From the NCBI GenBank assembly GCA_958496175.1, contig OY292277.1:38141050-38205049 (forward strand): a DNA stretch of 64,000 nt, given 5' to 3'. Origin of the DNA: Sisyra terminalis. Taxonomy: Eukaryota; Arthropoda; Insecta; Neuroptera; Sisyridae. Made by a program: the position numbers and the translations under genes. This document shows, piece after piece, positions 40,701 through 52,825 of the stretch (within the stretch, counting starts at the first letter, position 1; every line of letters begins with the position of its first letter). The notes under the pieces are model-generated. The model ran no database searches. It had not been told where the DNA came from and saw only the letters and a program-made list of their open reading frames with translations.

Positions 40701-42439
40701 AATCATAAAAACCCCTTAATACGCCTCTGTCCGATACAAATAACATATTTTTTAAACAAATGATTTAACAAAACATAAATACTCTTGAGCTGTTTAAAAC
40801 TGTACTCCTTCTACCCTCCCTAATTGAATTATGTTGAAAAATTCAGATTGTACGATTTCCAATCTATGCAATATTGACTGCAAATTTTTCATACAAAAAT
40901 TATAGAAACAGATATAGGCCAACTATTGGAGCTATATACCGCAAGAATTAATCGAGTGATTAAGTGATTACTCAATTAAATTTGGATAATCAACAAAAAA
41001 AAAATCACTTGCTGAAATGATTAATTTATATTTTTAGTGTTGTGTAAATATGCAGTTTTAAAGCACATATTTTATAATTGCACCATTTACTTGCTTCTTT
41101 CCATATCAAAATTCTTATTTTTTAATTTACCAAAGTTGAAATTACTTTCTTACAGCGGTGCAAGTATCATATTATTTTCTTTCAAAAGTTGTAATTAGGA
41201 AAACAAAAAAGCTTCAATTTTTAGTACAGAATACTATGAAGTTGAATTCTAAGTATGTTGAAGAGGGAAGATAATACAAGACATTAAATTTGACTCTGAC
41301 AAATCTTTCCTATGTAATATCATATCAGAATAGTATGTAAAGTTAATTAAAAAAACTAGAGATTGAATAGAAAAAGAAGGATATAACTTGCTTGTATAGG
41401 CAATTGGGAGAGTATAATAAAAAATTAAAGCTTTCAAAACAAATGAGTCCTGTAAGAGTAACATTTGCCAATATTTTCCTTTTATAGAACTTCTACGTCC
41501 TTTATGACTACATTTTTTGACTATAACTTCTTTGATTTTTATCTTTAGGTAGTATTATAACAGTATGTCTACTTTGGGGTCAAAATCTTTTTTTTTTTTT
41601 TTTTTTTGATAAATAATATAATGAAAAATATATTATTTTCTTAAAAATATACCGAAGTTGCAAAAAGACCCAGTCAACGTTGATTTGAATACCAAATTTG
41701 TAGAGGACTACAACAGCGCATTTGGTTGGATTTTATTGTACTCATTTGGAAATAGAGAAGTGCGTGATGAACATTCATTAAATTAAAGTTCCTTAGCTGT
41801 TCTGCTTGTATTACTTACCATTAATTATTTTACAGCTCTCGTATATTACTTGTTTCTAAAATAGTCTTAATACGATTATTTAAACTTTTCATACCTTTGA
41901 ACTGACTGTCAACTATTTTTAAATGGACAAAAACACTATTGAGTACAAGGATTGATTGTATAACACATGTCAGTAGCTAATACAATACTAATTAAGTCAT
42001 TTTAAAACTAAACCTTTTTATTCGTTACAATTTGACGCAAGCACTTTTTGGTTGAATTAAACAATATACATTAAAGGCCACGCCTTTTACGCATGACATC
42101 TACAAAAATCAATTCAAAAATATTCTCCGTCGTATCATTTATTTTAATTTCATTTTTTTTTGTGGTATACATTTTAAAATTACATAAAATAGAATTTAAG
42201 TTACACAATCTAAGAAAGATAACCATTATTAAAAGCACAGACATCTTGAAATTGAAAGGATTCCTCTTTGTTGTGGAACTTGAAAAATGTAATTCGAGAT
42301 ATAAAATTTAATAAAAATGTATCTTTATATTGCTCAAATCCACAAACGAATAAAATTGTTTAGAGAGTAATGATTTTATTTGCTTAAATAAACACCATTG
42401 CTATATTTCCATTTGTATTTGTACGTATATAAGAGGTGG

Positions 42440-43480
42440 AGGGAAAATAAAAGTGATCGATGATAGATTTCAACCAACAACAACGTTCGTGATGAATTTT
42501 AAAACCAACACAACGTCAAGAAAAATCAACAATTTATAAATTATTTAAAAATAGCCGAAACAGTATCATTCTCAATCGCCTTTCTAATTAAATAATAAAT
42601 AAAACCAAGTGGGTTGTGGAATTCCGAGGCAATTTGATCAATAATTTGTCGGTGAAATTAATTGATTCCGATAGTGTGTAATTTATTAATTCAACGTATT
42701 AGAAAAATAAAATGGGAAAAAAAATTCTTTCTTTCTCGTTTTCATCCCCCTCCCTGTAATGATGATCGTAATTTTATGGTGTCGTATCGTTAACAAGGTA
42801 TAATCACGCGCGCTATTCAATCCACAAATTACATCAGATTCGAAATCCATCCACCCCATTTTTCCACACAACCACCCCACGTTTCACCTTGTTTCCACAA
42901 TCCTGATGGAAACGCAGGAAAGTTCATCCCCGGAGTCACACACTCTGGATAAAAAGTGCATTTTCAGCATTCAGTAAAGAAGGCATTAGATAATACACGC
43001 GGTTTAAGTGGGACGCGAGAGGGTTGATTGAAAGTACCGATATATGATATAGGTGGAAAAAAAAATGTAGGGAAGTTCGAAAAGTGAATGAGGGGACTGT
43101 GAAATGAGGGGGTGGATATTTCACCCTTATTGTGTCACTCTCTATTTCTATTTTCATGCACACGAAAAAAGAACAAGGTATAAAATAGGAAGGTAGAAAT
43201 CATCCCTTAATGGAAAAAAAAATCATCCCCATTCCATACAAATAAAAATACACATGTCGAAATTGACCCAAAGGTCGACACGACTGCAATTCGCTTCACT
43301 CGTAATTTTCCTCATTTCCACATCACCCTCTCGCCATTTATTTACTTTCAATCGACAGGCAATTGTTTATGCCGCCTGTTCAATTGTTTCGTATTTCAAG
43401 GGAGGACTATCATTGTTTTTTACCCGTTTCAGCCAAGTAAACTCGAATATATTTCTCTTTTAGTATTTATATTTCTATTA
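42440..43480. promoter_or_regulatory. Candidate regulatory island
   Basis: About 1 kb of relatively GC-rich, low-repeat sequence with several short ORFs that show no family signature. Composition-based call only. Confidence 0.25.
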
Positions 43481-44104
43481 ACGTCCCTCGTTTATTTACA
43501 ATGTAGCCAATAGAATAGAGAAAGAGCTGAACTGTAAATTTTTTTCAAAAACCGGTCCTGTTTAAATTCAATACATTTAACGCAAAAATAAGACGGTAGA
43601 ATGTCGTAATGAGGGTTTGGTCCTAAACCATGACTTGGGAGGGAAGAAACTTGACATTGATGATTTATTAAAATTAACTCAACGAAAATGTAAATACAAA
43701 TTATTATTGTTGTAATTATTTAGTTTGGTAAGAACCACCGGAAGTACTCTCATCGATCTTGTTCTTCAGTACACACTTTTATGGTTAAGAGTGTGTGCGA
43801 AGAGGTATACAGGGTTTTACTATTTCCGGTGTAGGAGGATCCACTTGGTTTTAGTTCTCCATCACTGTCTCCGAAAATTGTAAACTTAATTTTTTTTAAA
43901 GAAATATTCTTGATTATGTTTTTCATTTTGAATTTTTAGCAGTTCTCTATAATTATAAAAATTTTATCATATTTTGTTTCAGCGAGAAATTCATTAAGAG
44001 CAGTTATATACTAGAGTAAAATTTGTCTAAAATTCGACCAGAAATATTTAAAGTTTTCCAAAGTTTTTCAAATTTTAATGGAATGGATTACTTTTTATGT
44101 AGAA

Positions 44105-44170
44105 CAGGGGTGGGCAAATGGTCGACCACGAATAGGTCACCAATCGATCGCAGGCATTTTAATTTTTTTA
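44105..44170. mobile_element. hAT-type terminus, single end
   Basis: CAGGGGTGGGCAAATGGTC followed by GACCACGAATAGGTCACC is a typical hAT terminus. I did not find the opposite end, so the element is truncated. Confidence 0.5.
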
Positions 44171-44489
44171 GGTAAATGTTAAATCTTTTAATTGAATATG
44201 TGTACTAAAAAATTGGCAGGCAACGAAATTTTGATTTAATATTAAACACGCATCTATTCTACGACGGATATTACTGATTCCCAAATAGTACTTCTAATAC
44301 TTTCTTCTACACATTCATTAAATTTGTATTTGTTTTTAATTTAACCCTTTTGTCCGGTGATTTTTTCCAATTTTATATATTCTACTAAATTAAATTGATA
44401 CTATTCCCTTTTCACGTTATTAAAAGAAGTAAAGATTTTTAGAAAATACAATTTCTATATAAGGATATAGCCTGGATTATTACCCCAAT

Positions 44490-44938
44490 TATCCTATTCT
44501 AGGGTAAAAGTAATGATTTAAACCCTATTGAAAATATGTGGAAGTTGATGGAGAGAAAAGTGGTTAAATAAGTAATCACATCAGAAAAACAGTCCTTAGA
44601 AAAAAATATCCATAAATAGAACCAATAGAATTATCCACAAATGCAGTGAACATTGTTGTCCTACATTTATAGCACGCTGCGAATGATTGAAGCTTTAATA
44701 GCAGTAAAAGAGCTTTCAATTAAATATTAAACAATGTCCTATTTAAAATGATCTTAAAAGTTATTTTTCAGTAAATATGATTTTTTTTTTGTCACATAAA
44801 TTGATAATAAGTGTAATATATTAAATTTTTATAGGAAAGTTAAATCCAATCAAAAATTTAAACACAAAATAAAATAGCTATTACTACATATTTTATACTA
44901 AAACTATGATGCGTTTATTAATGTGGCCAGGGACTGTA
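44490..44938 (+). pseudogene. Tc1-type transposon 3' end with transposase remnant
   Basis: From 44515 the plus strand reads DLNPIENMWKLMERKVVK then a stop. This is the conserved SPDLNPIENLW segment around the last catalytic residue of Tc1-type DDE transposases. A stop upstream (TAG) breaks the frame. The stretch ends at 44938 with TTAATGTGGCCAGGGACTGT followed by A, whose complement starts TACAGTCCCTGGCCAC, a typical Tc1-type terminus. The 5' end of the element was not found. Confidence 0.75.
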
Positions 44939-45889
44939 AATAATAAAATTACTGTCGATCATATCAGAATTAAGTATGCTTACCTCTGATGTACAATGAT
45001 GCTTAATAAGGCACTATTAGAGTACAGGATGTAGGCATAAGAGCATACTGGAAAAACTACTGTTACTTTAGTATAGTACTGCATTTTGGTGAGAATTTCG
45101 ACTTCTTCAGGTACTTACTAACGATGATAAAATCCGACTGAAAAAAATTGGTTAATTTTTTCAGCACTTTTCCATCTTTCTTTTTAACTGTTCCCTCTGA
45201 TAATAACTATATTACTTTAAGTATAGCTTCATTTATATATTTTTTTTATTTTTCATAATTAAAAAGCCATCATTTTTGCCAGAACCATTTTTATAAAATT
45301 AAATTTTCAATGGCATTGAGAATGTCTTATAAGTTATTTCCGGTGCCAAACTACGCGTGTTCTCTCTTCAATTGAAAAGAATTTAATAAAAGAAAAAAAA
45401 TTGACATACCGAAAAAGATATTCCATTTTATTACTATTCTAATAGCACCCTCAACCCCAGTTATCTTTAGTGAATTTTAAAAAAAAATGAAATAAAAATC
45501 CATGCCGACAAATGAAATCACTTAACTACATTTTTTATCAGCATAATGTCGCCACTAGTCATTATATCACTTTCCTCATCATCATCGCCATTAATTTCTT
45601 AACTTTACTTACATATTCCAACAGCACCTAAGAAATCTCGTCTTAAGTTACCGCATGTACTTTTTGATTGTGCTTTGTTTATTTTTATTAGTGTCTTAAT
45701 GTCTTTTTAATTTTCCATCTCACTTGCGAGTCCGGGCCATAAATATCGTGTTATCTTTTTGGAGAAAAAAACGGTAGCTCTCACTTAAATGATAAAGTAA
45801 TCGTCTCTCCATTTTTATAGAGGTTAAGTTTTACCTACATGAAAACCAAGAAAAAAAATAACATACCGACGAACACAAGAAGAAGAAAC

Positions 45890-46300
45890 AGTGGATGAAA
45901 GAAAAGAATAGAGACGACCGGAATTGGATAGTGATCGTTTAAAGCTTAATGTAAAACTGGTGTTGTCTTTTATATTGTCGCGCGCGCTCGTTCAAAAAGA
46001 AAGATAACCACCCATCTACATCCACCCACACATAGACACATTCACCTGAGCGTTAAATTCCTGACAATTTACAAAAGTCGGCAACTCTGGCGGCATCGTT
46101 TAGAAACACCACCATCCCTCTCGAAACCATTTCCAATTTTTCCCATCCAAGACTAGTGAAGTGCATCGGATGCATCTTTCTCAAATAGACAGATATAGAC
46201 AAGCGTACAGAAGCTTTCTAAGTGCCCTTAATGGCTCAATGTTGTCGTCTATCGTTAATGCTATCGTTAACTTTATCTTAATGTGACTATATATACCTTC
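45890..46300. promoter_or_regulatory. Candidate regulatory island
   Basis: A GC-richer stretch with a CGCGCGCTCG run and CTCTGGCGGCATCG (Brinker-like TGGCGGC). No coding potential recognised. Confidence 0.25.
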
Positions 46301-46537
46301 TCACTATGACCTAACCTAGAAACCGAATCAAATAAAAGAAATAATAAAGATCTTGGGTGGCATTGATTCTACATCTTTTTTAACGCTTTTAATTAAAGAT
46401 TAAGCAATACCTCGCTATACCAGATTGTTCAATAAGTTTCCCAAACTCGAAAAAGTAACTTTATCGTTGAAAAATGACTTCATTTTTGGTAAACACTTCT
46501 TCAACTTCCGTACCAATATTCCAACGATCCTCCATAT

Positions 46538-46802
46538 CAGAGGTGGCTAAATGATCTAGTGAGCCACTCTGAAAATGCATCATGAATTCACGGACGACAT
46601 ATAAAATTAGATATCCTTATATTAGATTTAGATACACTGAACATTTTTTTGAAGTGATAAATTGAAACATAATGAGTTAATATTATTGTATTGATACTAA
46701 AAATATATTGTAATAAAGAAATATATAATATATTTTGTCAACGTTTGATGAGTTTTGTGGACCAAAAAATGATCAAGGTGGACCGCGAGTTGGCCAGTTC
46801 TG
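46538..46802. mobile_element. hAT-type MITE (265 bp) nested in the mariner-like element
   Basis: It begins CAGAGGTGGCTAAATGATC and ends GAGTTGGCCAGTTCTG (inverted: CAGAACTGGCCAACTC). Both are variants of the common hAT terminus CAGAGGTGGCCAACTCG. The flanks CTCCATAT (46530-46537) and CTCTATAT (46803-46810) match at seven of eight positions, a clear 8-bp target duplication. Confidence 0.8.
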
Positions 46803-46992
46803 CTCTATATAATCGAGGTTTTCCAGAAAAGTCTTGTGGACTTCCGACCTCTTAATTTAGGAACTAATAAAATTCATTTTCTAGGGAGCTAAATCTGTCA
46901 CCCCGCAGCTCTATAGAATCGGGGGATTCCTGATGATTTTCCAAAAAAGTCTTCTGAACTTGTGACCTCTTAACTTAGGAACAATTAAAATT
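46803..46992. repeat. Short direct repeat
   Basis: The segment CTCTATATAATCG...TTTTCCAGAAAAGTCTTGTGGACTT...GACCTCTTAATTTAGGAAC (46803-46875) recurs at about 46909-46992 with a roughly 15-nt insertion. It lies immediately downstream of the hAT MITE, inside the mariner-like element. Confidence 0.7.
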
Positions 46993-48379
46993 ATTTTTGC
47001 ATTTTGTCAATAATGCAATATTTTTTTACTGAATTTCCCATCGGTGTTTAGGGTTGAATGAGCAAAAAGAGTGTTATTTTGATAACAATTTTTTTTTGGT
47101 TAACTGAATCTTTTATCAAATTTTGCATTTGATAAATTTAAAAAAAATAGTTTATGATTTTATTAGTTTGGTGGTAATCCACGATAAAAATTGGCTTAAG
47201 TACTTTCTGTTGATAATCAATCATTGTCATCCTCAATTTCTACATAGACACTTGTTTTACAGTCGAAAATTCTAGTTCATACCACTCTATAGTTCCCTAT
47301 TCTTAAAAGCCTTAAATATAATATCAACGAATATCGTTCAAATCATTTTATCCTTTCTAAAATACTTTAAATATCACTGATTAATTTGTGTACCCTGCTA
47401 TCGAGTTCATCACCATAATGCACAATATTTAAAAAGTTTTTTCAAGTCAAAAATTCATTTATATCTTTTCTCGTGGTACTTTATAAAACGATCGGTTTTT
47501 CAACAAAATTTCTTGGATTTATTTACCGATAAATCCAGAATCATACCCTATTTTAGTAATTTCTGGTACTGATGCAGTTTTTGGAAGTCTTTCACGTGAA
47601 TCGTTCTTGAGGCTTAGGTAACTTATTCTAAGTAAATTAGCTCACTTGCAATTTATTTATAAGTAGCTGATAAATCTTATACTAAACAACCTAGATACAA
47701 GGATTCCAATCAATCTCTGTAGAATGCATTGACTATGGACCATTGCTTGGTACAAGAGAGTTGACTAACCGTATCTTAAAGGTGTTAACATTTAACTTAT
47801 TAGTTGAAAAGATATAACATTAGACATTTCTGTGTACTGAAATGCAGCGGAAGGTATCAAATTTGAATCAGAAAAAAAGCTTCCTTCATAATTTTCTATA
47901 CTTCTTAGAACCTCTAGAATCCCTTAGTTTTTAGCCTTCTTGTCTTTAAATTACGAGTTACTATTTCAATATGAGTTTCCATTGCCAGTAAACCTTTTGT
48001 TAAAAGAATCAAAGGACTGCACAATTTTCAATTTTTACCATTTTTAAAAAAAAGCTTTGGTATTACAACTTTCGACTTGTAAGCAAGAAATGAATTGGCA
48101 GATAGTATCTAGGTATAATCTTTTGGTTATTGAAACTTTAAAATGATATCAAAATTTTTGGGTATTAATTGTCGAATTAATAGTGTTTCGGGAACTTATT
48201 GAACAACCTGTTATTGTACTTCAGAGCTTTCACATAATTCCAAGTGCTTTTCCCAATGTTTCTATCAATTTTCATGAGCACTTTCAAACAACTTGAAAGA
48301 ACAATAATAAACATTCGAACAAACCAAGAAAATTTTCTTTCACACGAAAAATCGCATGTTTAGCGAAAAAGTTGGAAAA

Positions 48380-48900
48380 TTCTTGAAAATCTGGACACCT
48401 GCCGCGGCGTCGCCTTGGAAATTTTGTGATTGCCAACGGAAAGTTTCCCGTTTTTAATATAGTGCCCCTTTTTTTCCGTGTAGTTCGTCGTTATTAAATG
48501 CATATTTATTTTGTTAAATAAATTTTAAATAAAATGCGAAGATAAAATGCTTTCAACACACATACAAAACGCGCGTTGTTTGAATGAAAATTACGATGGT
48601 GGCGTGCGTTGAAAACACACGAATGACGTGAAACGATAACGTTAACAGTGGTAATGGGGGAAATCGTTATATCTCTACATGTAGTAGGTACTATGTTCAC
48701 TTTGCAATAATGGATTTATATAGATTTTAAAAGCGCGGCGGCGGCGTTACAAGCGGCGTTATCTGCCGTTAATTAGTATCAACTAACAACATACACATAT
48801 ACTATGAGCTTACTATACGCATATGAACACAAGCAGGTACTGTGATTGTGTTGTCGATGAATGAGCATGTGGGCGCCTATTAAAATTTAAATGATGTGGT
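48380..48900. promoter_or_regulatory. CpG-rich island with SMAD/Brinker-like motifs
   Basis: Three clusters stand out in AT-rich intron: GCCGCGGCGTCGCC (48401-48414), GATGGTGGCGTGCG (near 48596) and GCGCGGCGGCGGCGTT with GCGGCGTT (48733-48760). GCGGCGGC fits the GC-rich Mad consensus on the minus strand. The proposal of a Dpp-responsive element is inference from motif content and from fly omb biology. Confidence 0.35.
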
Positions 48901-49886
48901 TCATTTGTTTAATATAACTAATGGCAGCTTAAAACAACTGACAATCGTAAGCTCACTCGTTAAGATGACACAAATGAAATAAAAAGCCTATTTATATTCT
49001 ATTAGTAAGCTTACAGCCTCATACTATCTCGTAATTATAGAGGCATCTTTACTTTTAATTTTCCAGATAAAACCAGACATTTAATTTGCAAGGTATAATC
49101 TATAGATATCTTTAAAAGTCTAGAGGTATATTGATAGACTTACATAACATATTTTAATGCTTTTGTTTAACCGTACTACTTTCCATTTTCCTAATAATTG
49201 ATACTAAAATTAATAGTTGATACTCTTCTGATTACTAACTTTTCTTTTTAATTTGTAAATATTATAATTTTTTTTATTGATAATTATTTTTTTTGTAGAG
49301 TGAAGTTTAGTTTTAAGAGAATTCTTGTTTTAAATTACAGCTTTATAGAGGAATTTTGGGAAATTCAAAATTGATTTTTAAATTTATGAATTAACTAAGG
49401 ATGTTATGGAGGTTGTCAAAATACTACTAGACAACTAAAAATTTAGGAGAATGTTCTTTATTAAATGATAATTCACCGGTAAAATTGTTAAAGTTTTTCA
49501 CAAAGCCATTAAAAAGTTATTGCCATTTAAAAATTCTATGATTTTACACGTAATCTTAAGGAGATTCGGTAATTGAACAGACTAAATTTATTTTTATTAG
49601 CCAAAAAAATGCTACCAGGCATCCCAAACTTTCAAAAAATGTAGTTTAAGCTTTAAAGAACTAATTTTTTGCATGATTATTTGAATTCATTATACGGTTT
49701 TTAAGAACCAAGTTAAAAGCAGACCGAAAATATGGTTTTTACTTGACAAATTAATAAGTGTATAACAAGTGCGGCAGCACTGTCGTCAGCTGAGATGTAC
49801 CATCTTGTATATAATACAGGCTGTGTTAATACATTTGGTTAGATAAAAATGAAACGCATACTTTATCTTTGTCCCATTCATGAGTA

Positions 49887-50159
49887 TGGGCGGATTCAGG
49901 TTTTTTTTCTGGAGGGGGGTGGGGGGCACAACATCATCTTTCATTTGCAAGTGCGTGAAAGGAATGACGAAAAAAAATCGCAATTCCAGCCAAAAGTAAA
50001 CTAGAGTTTCACTAATGTTCCTTCTGTTATTTTATTCATATATTTTCACAAGTTTAATAATTTGATTTGCTTCTTAGTATGTACTGTTATGGAATCTCCA
50101 CAGTACAGAAAAACACCTTGGGGGGAGGGAGCGCGTGCCCCCCCCCAATCCACCCTTGC
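49887..50159. mobile_element. hAT-type MITE (~273 bp)
   Basis: The left end TGGGCGGATTCAGG and the right end, inverted, AAGGGTGGATTGGGG match the GGGCGGATCCAG type of hAT terminus. Both are followed inward by G-rich runs and GGGGGGCAC. The flanks carry an exact TCATGAGTA on both sides (49878-49886 and 50160-50168), so the 8-bp target duplication is perfect. That makes this the youngest-looking of the hAT insertions here. Confidence 0.82.
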
Positions 50160-50749
50160 TCATGAGTACACAGTATTAAGCGCAATAGGATTAAATATGT
50201 CAAATAATTTATTTTGTTGCTGCCAACCTATAAATTCGACAGCGTTATCTCGTTTTCATTATCTTATATAATGTTAAATTATTAATTTAATTTATGTTTT
50301 TTAGTTATAATTGTTTTAAAAACATGCTAATTAAATGTTTTATGATTTAATCATATCAAAAAATTTTACATTCATAACTTATGAGGATCAAATCAATAAT
50401 ATTTTGGTTTGTTAAAATGAAATAAAAGCACAATTCCCAAAAGTTAGTTAAAAGTTTTCTATATTTTTTATTTTTTCATATTTTGTTTAAAGTTTTCGGT
50501 GAAATTCCCGATTTTCTTTTCAACTATGTACAGTTTTTAAGTATCGACCTATTTATTTGTCTCATGATTCGCTATAGGATGTAATTAATCACAAATTTCG
50601 ATTTTTATGTACTTTTGTCTCCGATTGTATCTCCATAACATCTTTAAGAAGACAATGCATTACTACTGATTAGTTGTCTTCGGTAAAAATTTGTTATTAG
50701 CTCATTTGCCGAAAAAGTGATTTTTGGCCATAAGTTAAGAGGAAAATTA

Positions 50750-51720
50750 AGAGATGAAAATCTGTGAAGCAGTGGAAATCTTAACTGGTGAAATTGCAGG
50801 AGTACCAACTTGAAAAGTTCATCGGATTAAAATGAGAGAAATTGAGAGGTTTTTTTTCCTTTTTTTTCAATTGACGAAGAATTGCAAAGCATGGAGTGTC
50901 TGCATAATTTCCAAAAGCAAGATAAAGAGAAGGCGAATCGTGTGTGTTCATTATGGAACGTTTATGGCGTTCGATCTAAATGTCGTTTGATCGTCTTTCG
51001 TCGTCGGCACGGCGCTCTCCTGAAATTTATGTCTGTGAATGGAAGATATTTGCAATGTGCGATCATCGGCGGAGATTTTTGTTGGATCTTCTTCTCGGAT
51101 TGGATGCTGCTAAGAGAATATGTCGAATGTGTTTTTCTTTAAATGTTTATGTTGGTATCTTTGAATATATAAGAGTGTATGTAAGTCTTTTTGCCGGCTG
51201 CCAACGTAACCACTTGTTAAATAAGACGAACACACACGACGACGAAGACGCCGTTCCACCAACCTGATACTTATTTAAATAAATAAAAAAATAAAAAAAA
51301 AACGTGCAACATCCATAGTTTTCTCTTCAGCTAAGACGAGTATATCAAAGATTCGCACTAGTCTTCCAACGATCACTTCAAAAATATGATAGAAGTGCCG
51401 GATAATGAAGGAGACAAAATGCTTAAGAATTCAAATATTCATTTGCAAATTCTTGGATTTCAAATTGATATTCGATGGAGAAAAAAGGCAAAACTAAGAT
51501 TAAAGAAAACCGCCCCGGATGACTCTTACCTTATCCATCTCAATTAAAGCACATCTATTATCTCTCATGCAAATCTATATGTTAAATAAACACACACAAA
51601 AAAGCAAAGAAACCCCCGAAAAAACTGAAAAACAATTACCATGGCGACAAAGTAGATTTCTAATGAGTTTCTCCTTTGTCACGTGACTAATCAGCCTTTC
51701 AAGTGGCAAAATTCCTAACA
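50750..51720. promoter_or_regulatory. GC-richer non-coding stretch upstream of the next exon
   Basis: It contains overlapping open frames of 86 and 95 codons on the plus strand with no recognisable domain, and a GAAGGAGACAAAATGCTTAAG stretch. It could be a regulatory element of the last 1 kb of the large intron. No gene is called. Confidence 0.2.
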
Positions 51721-51801
51721 ATCTAACGAATCTACGTGATTAAAATATATTTTTCATGTTTTTGTAGAAAAAATGTCTATGGAGTTCTTTATTTGTTTCA
51801 G

Positions 51802-51948
51802 ACGATACTAAATTCGATGCACAAATATCAGCCCCGGTTTCATCTGGTACGGGCTAACGACATCCTTAAGTTACCATATTCCACGTTTCGGACGTACGTG
51901 TTTAAAGAAACTGAATTTATAGCCGTTACAGCCTATCAGAACGAAAAG
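51802..51948 (+). CDS. omb: omb T-box exon (TILNSM...YQNEK), partial CDS
   Basis: 147 nt, phase 0 to phase 0, encoding 49 residues: [39 protein letters not shown] and [19 protein letters not shown] is the hallmark T-box motif that contributes to DNA contact and dimer packing. [10 protein letters not shown](F/I)H is also universal, and [19 protein letters not shown] is specific to TBX2/3. The acceptor is TTTGTTTCAG (ends 51801) and the donor AAG|GTGAGT at 51949. The reading frame joins directly to HGF (5800) or HGFVST (5809). Confidence 0.97.
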
Positions 51949-52105
51949 GTGAGTTTATGTTTATCCATTTGTTTAAATTAGACGCCATATTCGTTGGTAA
52001 TGTTCGATACCATGCCATGCGATCGCATGGTATATTTATTCATTGAGACTTCTATTAAAGTATTATAGTTTATAGTTTTCTACAATTTTTTTTGGTTTTT
52101 TTCAG
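51949..52105 (+). other. 157-nt intron
   Basis: Donor GTGAGT, long T-rich tract, TTTTTTCAG acceptor ending at 52105. A small inverted repeat around GCGATCGCATGG lies inside (near 52020). Confidence 0.95.
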
Positions 52106-52182
52106 ATAACGCAACTTAAAATTGATAACAACCCATTTGCGAAAGGGTTTCGAGATACAGGCGCGGGAAAACGGGAAAAGAA
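52106..52182 (+). CDS. omb: omb T-box C-terminal exon ([15 protein letters not shown]...), partial CDS
   Basis: 77 nt: 25 codons, [20 protein letters not shown] then GKREK, plus two bases (AA) of the next Lys. [17 protein letters not shown] forms the C-terminal helix of the T-domain, which lies in the DNA minor groove in known T-box structures. GAGKREKK is the omb-type continuation (vertebrate TBX2/3 have GNGRREK). The donor is AA|GTAAGT at 52183. Joined to the next exon, AA+G gives KKQAMLAQ. Confidence 0.96.
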
Positions 52183-52825
52183 GTAAGTTTCCATTTTTTT
52201 AATCATTCTTAATTTATTCTGAATGTGCATTGTGACTAGCAATGTAGGTATGCTTTTGTATTTGGGTACAAAAAAATTTCTGAGATGCTACTGGTTATAT
52301 TTTATTAAGATGGGGGGAGGTATAATTTAGGAAAACTACGAGCAAATTATTTTTTTTATGAAAACTTTTCTTTGAAATTGGTTAAGTCCAGCCTGCGTAT
52401 ATTTTGGCTAATTGGAGCTAGGATGAATTGAGTGGTGGGACAGGATAAATCGAGTTGTATGCTTAGAAGGATAGTGGTGGAAGTATATTTGAATTGATAT
52501 GTCAGACAGGACTTGTGGGGTGAGGAATTATCAAGAATTAACAACAATAACGTGCACTTATTGCCTTCATTGATGAAATATATATCTTATATTCTGCTAT
52601 TATCAATTGTTTACAAATTTGTTGAGTCTAATCGGTATAACGAGGTACACTGCCGGCAAGTGTATCAAAAATGTAATTGGGCCATTTTGATTTAGAATTA
52701 GAGATAAGAGACTTATATAGAAGTTCAATTCTATGTTAATAATGTGGATGCTGTTTGGGTTATTATGTCGGTAAATCCCTGAGTAGTATAGTATATAGTA
52801 TACTAAGCATACTATAAGTAAACTT

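Larger units (their letters stand above)
46421..48210. mobile_element. Mariner-like element (~1.8 kb), interrupted by a hAT MITE
   Basis: The left end CAGATTGTTCAATAAGTTTC (46421) and the right end, inverted, CAGGTTGTTCAATAAGTTCC (from 48210) are near-identical terminal repeats of the mariner style. Flanks are ..TAC and TTA.., compatible with a degenerate TA target. Subtracting the 273 bp of the nested hAT insertion leaves about 1.5 kb, close to mariner length. I could not find a transposase motif in it, so family assignment rests on the termini. Confidence 0.6.
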
